NCBI GenBank assembly: GCA_037951165.1
Contig: JBBDHG010000061.1
Span: 8,739,001 to 8,803,000 of the forward strand
Length of the DNA: 64,000 nt
Source of the DNA: Lophius americanus
Lineage: Eukaryota > Chordata > Actinopteri > Lophiiformes > Lophiidae
Reading direction: 5' to 3'
Of this stretch, positions 62,001 through 64,000 are shown one piece after another. Both the position numbers and the translations under genes were made by a program. Within the stretch, counting starts at the first letter, position 1. Every line of letters begins with the position of its first letter. The notes beneath the pieces were generated by a model that saw only the letters and a list, made by a program, of their open reading frames with translations, did no database searches and was not told the DNA's origin.

Positions 62001-62230
62001 TTGTACTTCAGTATATTCATTAGAGAGGATTACATTTTAGTGAGGATTACATTTTACATTTTAAGACAAAAAAGTGTCAACTTTAAATCAATCTAGGGTG
62101 GCACAATAGTATTTATGCCGATATCAAATATTCTTATATTTTCTAAATAATTTCTGGCTGATTGCTGATATCAATGTAGTCTTGATTTGGGTGGTTTAAT
62201 GAAAATATTATTATGGTTACTTTTACCGAG
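56064..62230. other. Non-coding DNA, no gene seen
   Basis: Mostly AT-rich with short chance ORFs. About 57000-57320 has scattered CpG, and about 59640-59950 is clearly GC-richer than its surroundings without an open frame. No exon, RNA gene or repeat family could be named. Confidence 0.5.
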
Positions 62231-62234
62231 ATTT

Positions 62235-62365
62235 TGTCACTGACGCCCTGCGATGAACTGTCTACTCGTCCAGGGCCCTGCCTTTCGCCCGATGTTAGCT
62301 GGGATAGGCTCCAGCCCCCCGTGACCCTGAACAGGATAAGCGATAGATAATGAATGAATGTCTCA
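62235..62365 (+). repeat. Common fish repeat tail
   Basis: The string of words ACGCCCTGCGATGAACTGTC, GTCCAGGGCCCTGCC, TTAGCTGGGATAGGCTCCAG, CCCCCCGTGACCCTGAACAG, GGATAAGCG and a final AATGAATGAATG is a very widespread teleost dispersed-repeat segment. Only this part of the element is present. Confidence 0.75.
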
Positions 62366-64000
62366 CTGACAGATGCAGACACACAATGCTTTTTGAAAAT
62401 CACTTAATGAACGGTTTGTGTTTAAATAACGACATACAGGCAGAAATGTGCATCTTGAGCTCATGCAGTCATTTAATTTAAACATACAACATAAAATTCC
62501 CTTGTAAGTAAATATAAATGTAGAATTCCTGAAAGGGCCTCACAGAATTACAAAACAGATAGTTAGTATATACTTTTTCTCATCCCTTTGCAAAGGTTAT
62601 TTGACCTATACACTGCGATAAAATATTCCTCAGCTACACACAACGCAAATAGTATACAACCAGTGTATAATTACATAGTTTGACTGAGATGACAATCATC
62701 AAAATCAATCAGAAACTCAGAGTCCAGTGACAGGTGGAACAGGAAGGACAAGGTTACGCTGCTCGGAAGAAGAGGTCAAGTTTGAATGCCGTATTAACAT
62801 GGTGTATCCAAAAACATGCCACATTAATGCTAGAGAGATGAGCAGACTCTAAAGGGTTAAATAACTGTCACAAATTACTGTCATGGTCGGTTTGCAATGA
62901 TCAAACCACCTGTTCTGGTTCCATTAAAATGTAACGATACCTGATGAATGTAGTCTATGGCATTCATTTGAAACTCGATTCCAGTTAAAATGTGAAACAC
63001 CAAGTATTATTAAAGCAATGCAAATTGAAGCATCACTATTCACTAAGTTACCACATTAAGTCAAGCAAGCGACACACGCACTAACAGGGCCCCGTAATAA
63101 AATCATTGCATTACAAGAAATATAGATGCTCCAATTTTTCTGTCTGTCTGTCGGTCTTCACTAATATCATGTTTTAGCCTTTCTCAATACATGTATATAT
63201 ATATATAATGACACATTGTCATCTTGTGTGAGGCCACATTGCCACTTGCTACAATAGTTGACAACCACACCTCATTTTTGTGGAGCTTTCCCCAAAATTT
63301 GCTATTGTATAAGATAAAAATATGTAACCAAATCCAGAAAAGTACAGAAGCGCATTGCATACACCAAATAAAGAAAGAATTCAGACACCCTGTTTAGAAG
63401 GGCCAGTTTATTTGTAATTGCCCCTTTCAAAAGGGCAAATGTCAGTAGAGGACATATCCTCTAGAATCAAGAGTCTAGAAGATGACATATGGGTAGAGAG
63501 AGCATAACATATTGACATGTCCAATCAGAGCTGAACATGTAGAATCACATAAAAAAAGTTGATTCCATCTTAATTTATGTGATTATTGAGTAATATCCAG
63601 GACATCTTATGATAAGACCAGTATGCATCGCAAACAAGCACACTTTTGAAAGAACTATCAATGGAAACTCAAAAATTTGCTTTTTATAATAAAATAATAA
63701 ATATTTAAGCCCCAACCATTTATTATGTGGTTGCGCTTATAAACAACACGTTATCAGACAAAAGACGATTATGGATAGAAATTCTCTACTTTACTCTCTC
63801 CACTTCTTAAAATTTGTCAAACCACCTGATAGCAAGTAGTGAATTTACTGACATTAAAGTCAAAGAATGGTTCATTTGTGCCACCGATTGTCATTTGATT
63901 CAATTTGATTAACTGAACGCAGGGTCGGTTTACGTTCTTGTTACTACAGGGCAACCTCCCTTTCAGAACCATATCACCAAATACAAATAATTAGATCCGA
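62366..64000. other. Right flank, no gene seen
   Basis: AT-rich sequence with a short TA run (63195-63208) and no exon-like frame. It could be 3' UTR or intron of a gene outside the window, but nothing shows this. Confidence 0.5.

Noticed and set aside
1..64000. CRISPR array, operon, phage or other prokaryotic system
   Set aside because: Split vertebrate genes with GT-AG introns and fish transposons throughout; no direct-repeat/spacer arrangement.

Overview
This is a vertebrate, almost certainly teleost fish, nuclear window. It holds two multi-exon genes with GT-AG introns and moderate intron lengths, spread through AT-rich DNA full of typical fish repeats (Tc1/mariner elements, L2/Rex-type LINE ends, tRNA-derived SINEs, a GIY-YIG/Penelope-type remnant). 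I see no bacterial, viral or plasmid architecture, no CRISPR array and no operon.

Region by region. 1-1140 shows nothing recognisable. 1275-1580 is a degenerate tandem repeat of about 90 bp. About 1850-2997 is the CpG-richer promoter/leader of gene 1. 2998-34804 (+ strand) is a complete mink1-type GCK-IV/Ste20 kinase in 32 coding exons, encoding 1298 residues: N-terminal kinase, long coiled-coil/proline-serine linker, C-terminal CNH domain. Its introns carry a SINE pair (about 5010 and 5490), a decayed Tc1 element beside a LINE 3' end (12.9-15.1 kb), a second Tc1-type element with recognisable ends (27.4-28.7 kb) and a GIY-YIG retroelement scrap (32.4-32.8 kb). 34805-42986 is the intergenic gap between converging genes, with a LINE fragment and a perfect hairpin. 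42987-50710 (- strand) is a complete gnb2-type G-protein beta subunit in nine coding exons whose lengths sum to exactly 340 codons plus stop; the upstream non-coding exon and promoter probably lie near 52.2-52.6 kb. 52.6-64 kb has no gene I can support, only one possible first exon with an upstream CRE (about 55.63-56.06 kb), a fish repeat tail near 62.3 kb, and GC-richer blocks that might be conserved non-coding DNA.

The two genes are independent transcription units that converge tail to tail; nothing in the sequence shows that their products work together. Mink1/TNIK/MAP4K4 kinases act in small-GTPase-to-JNK/cytoskeleton signalling, and Gbeta2 is the beta-propeller half of Gbeta-gamma. The pairing may echo the human TNIK-GNB4 neighbourhood and so be an old paralogous block. 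I found no convincing new biological system. The better leads are splice-level features of mink1, two perfect inverted repeats, the unassigned candidate promoter, and the retroelement remnants.
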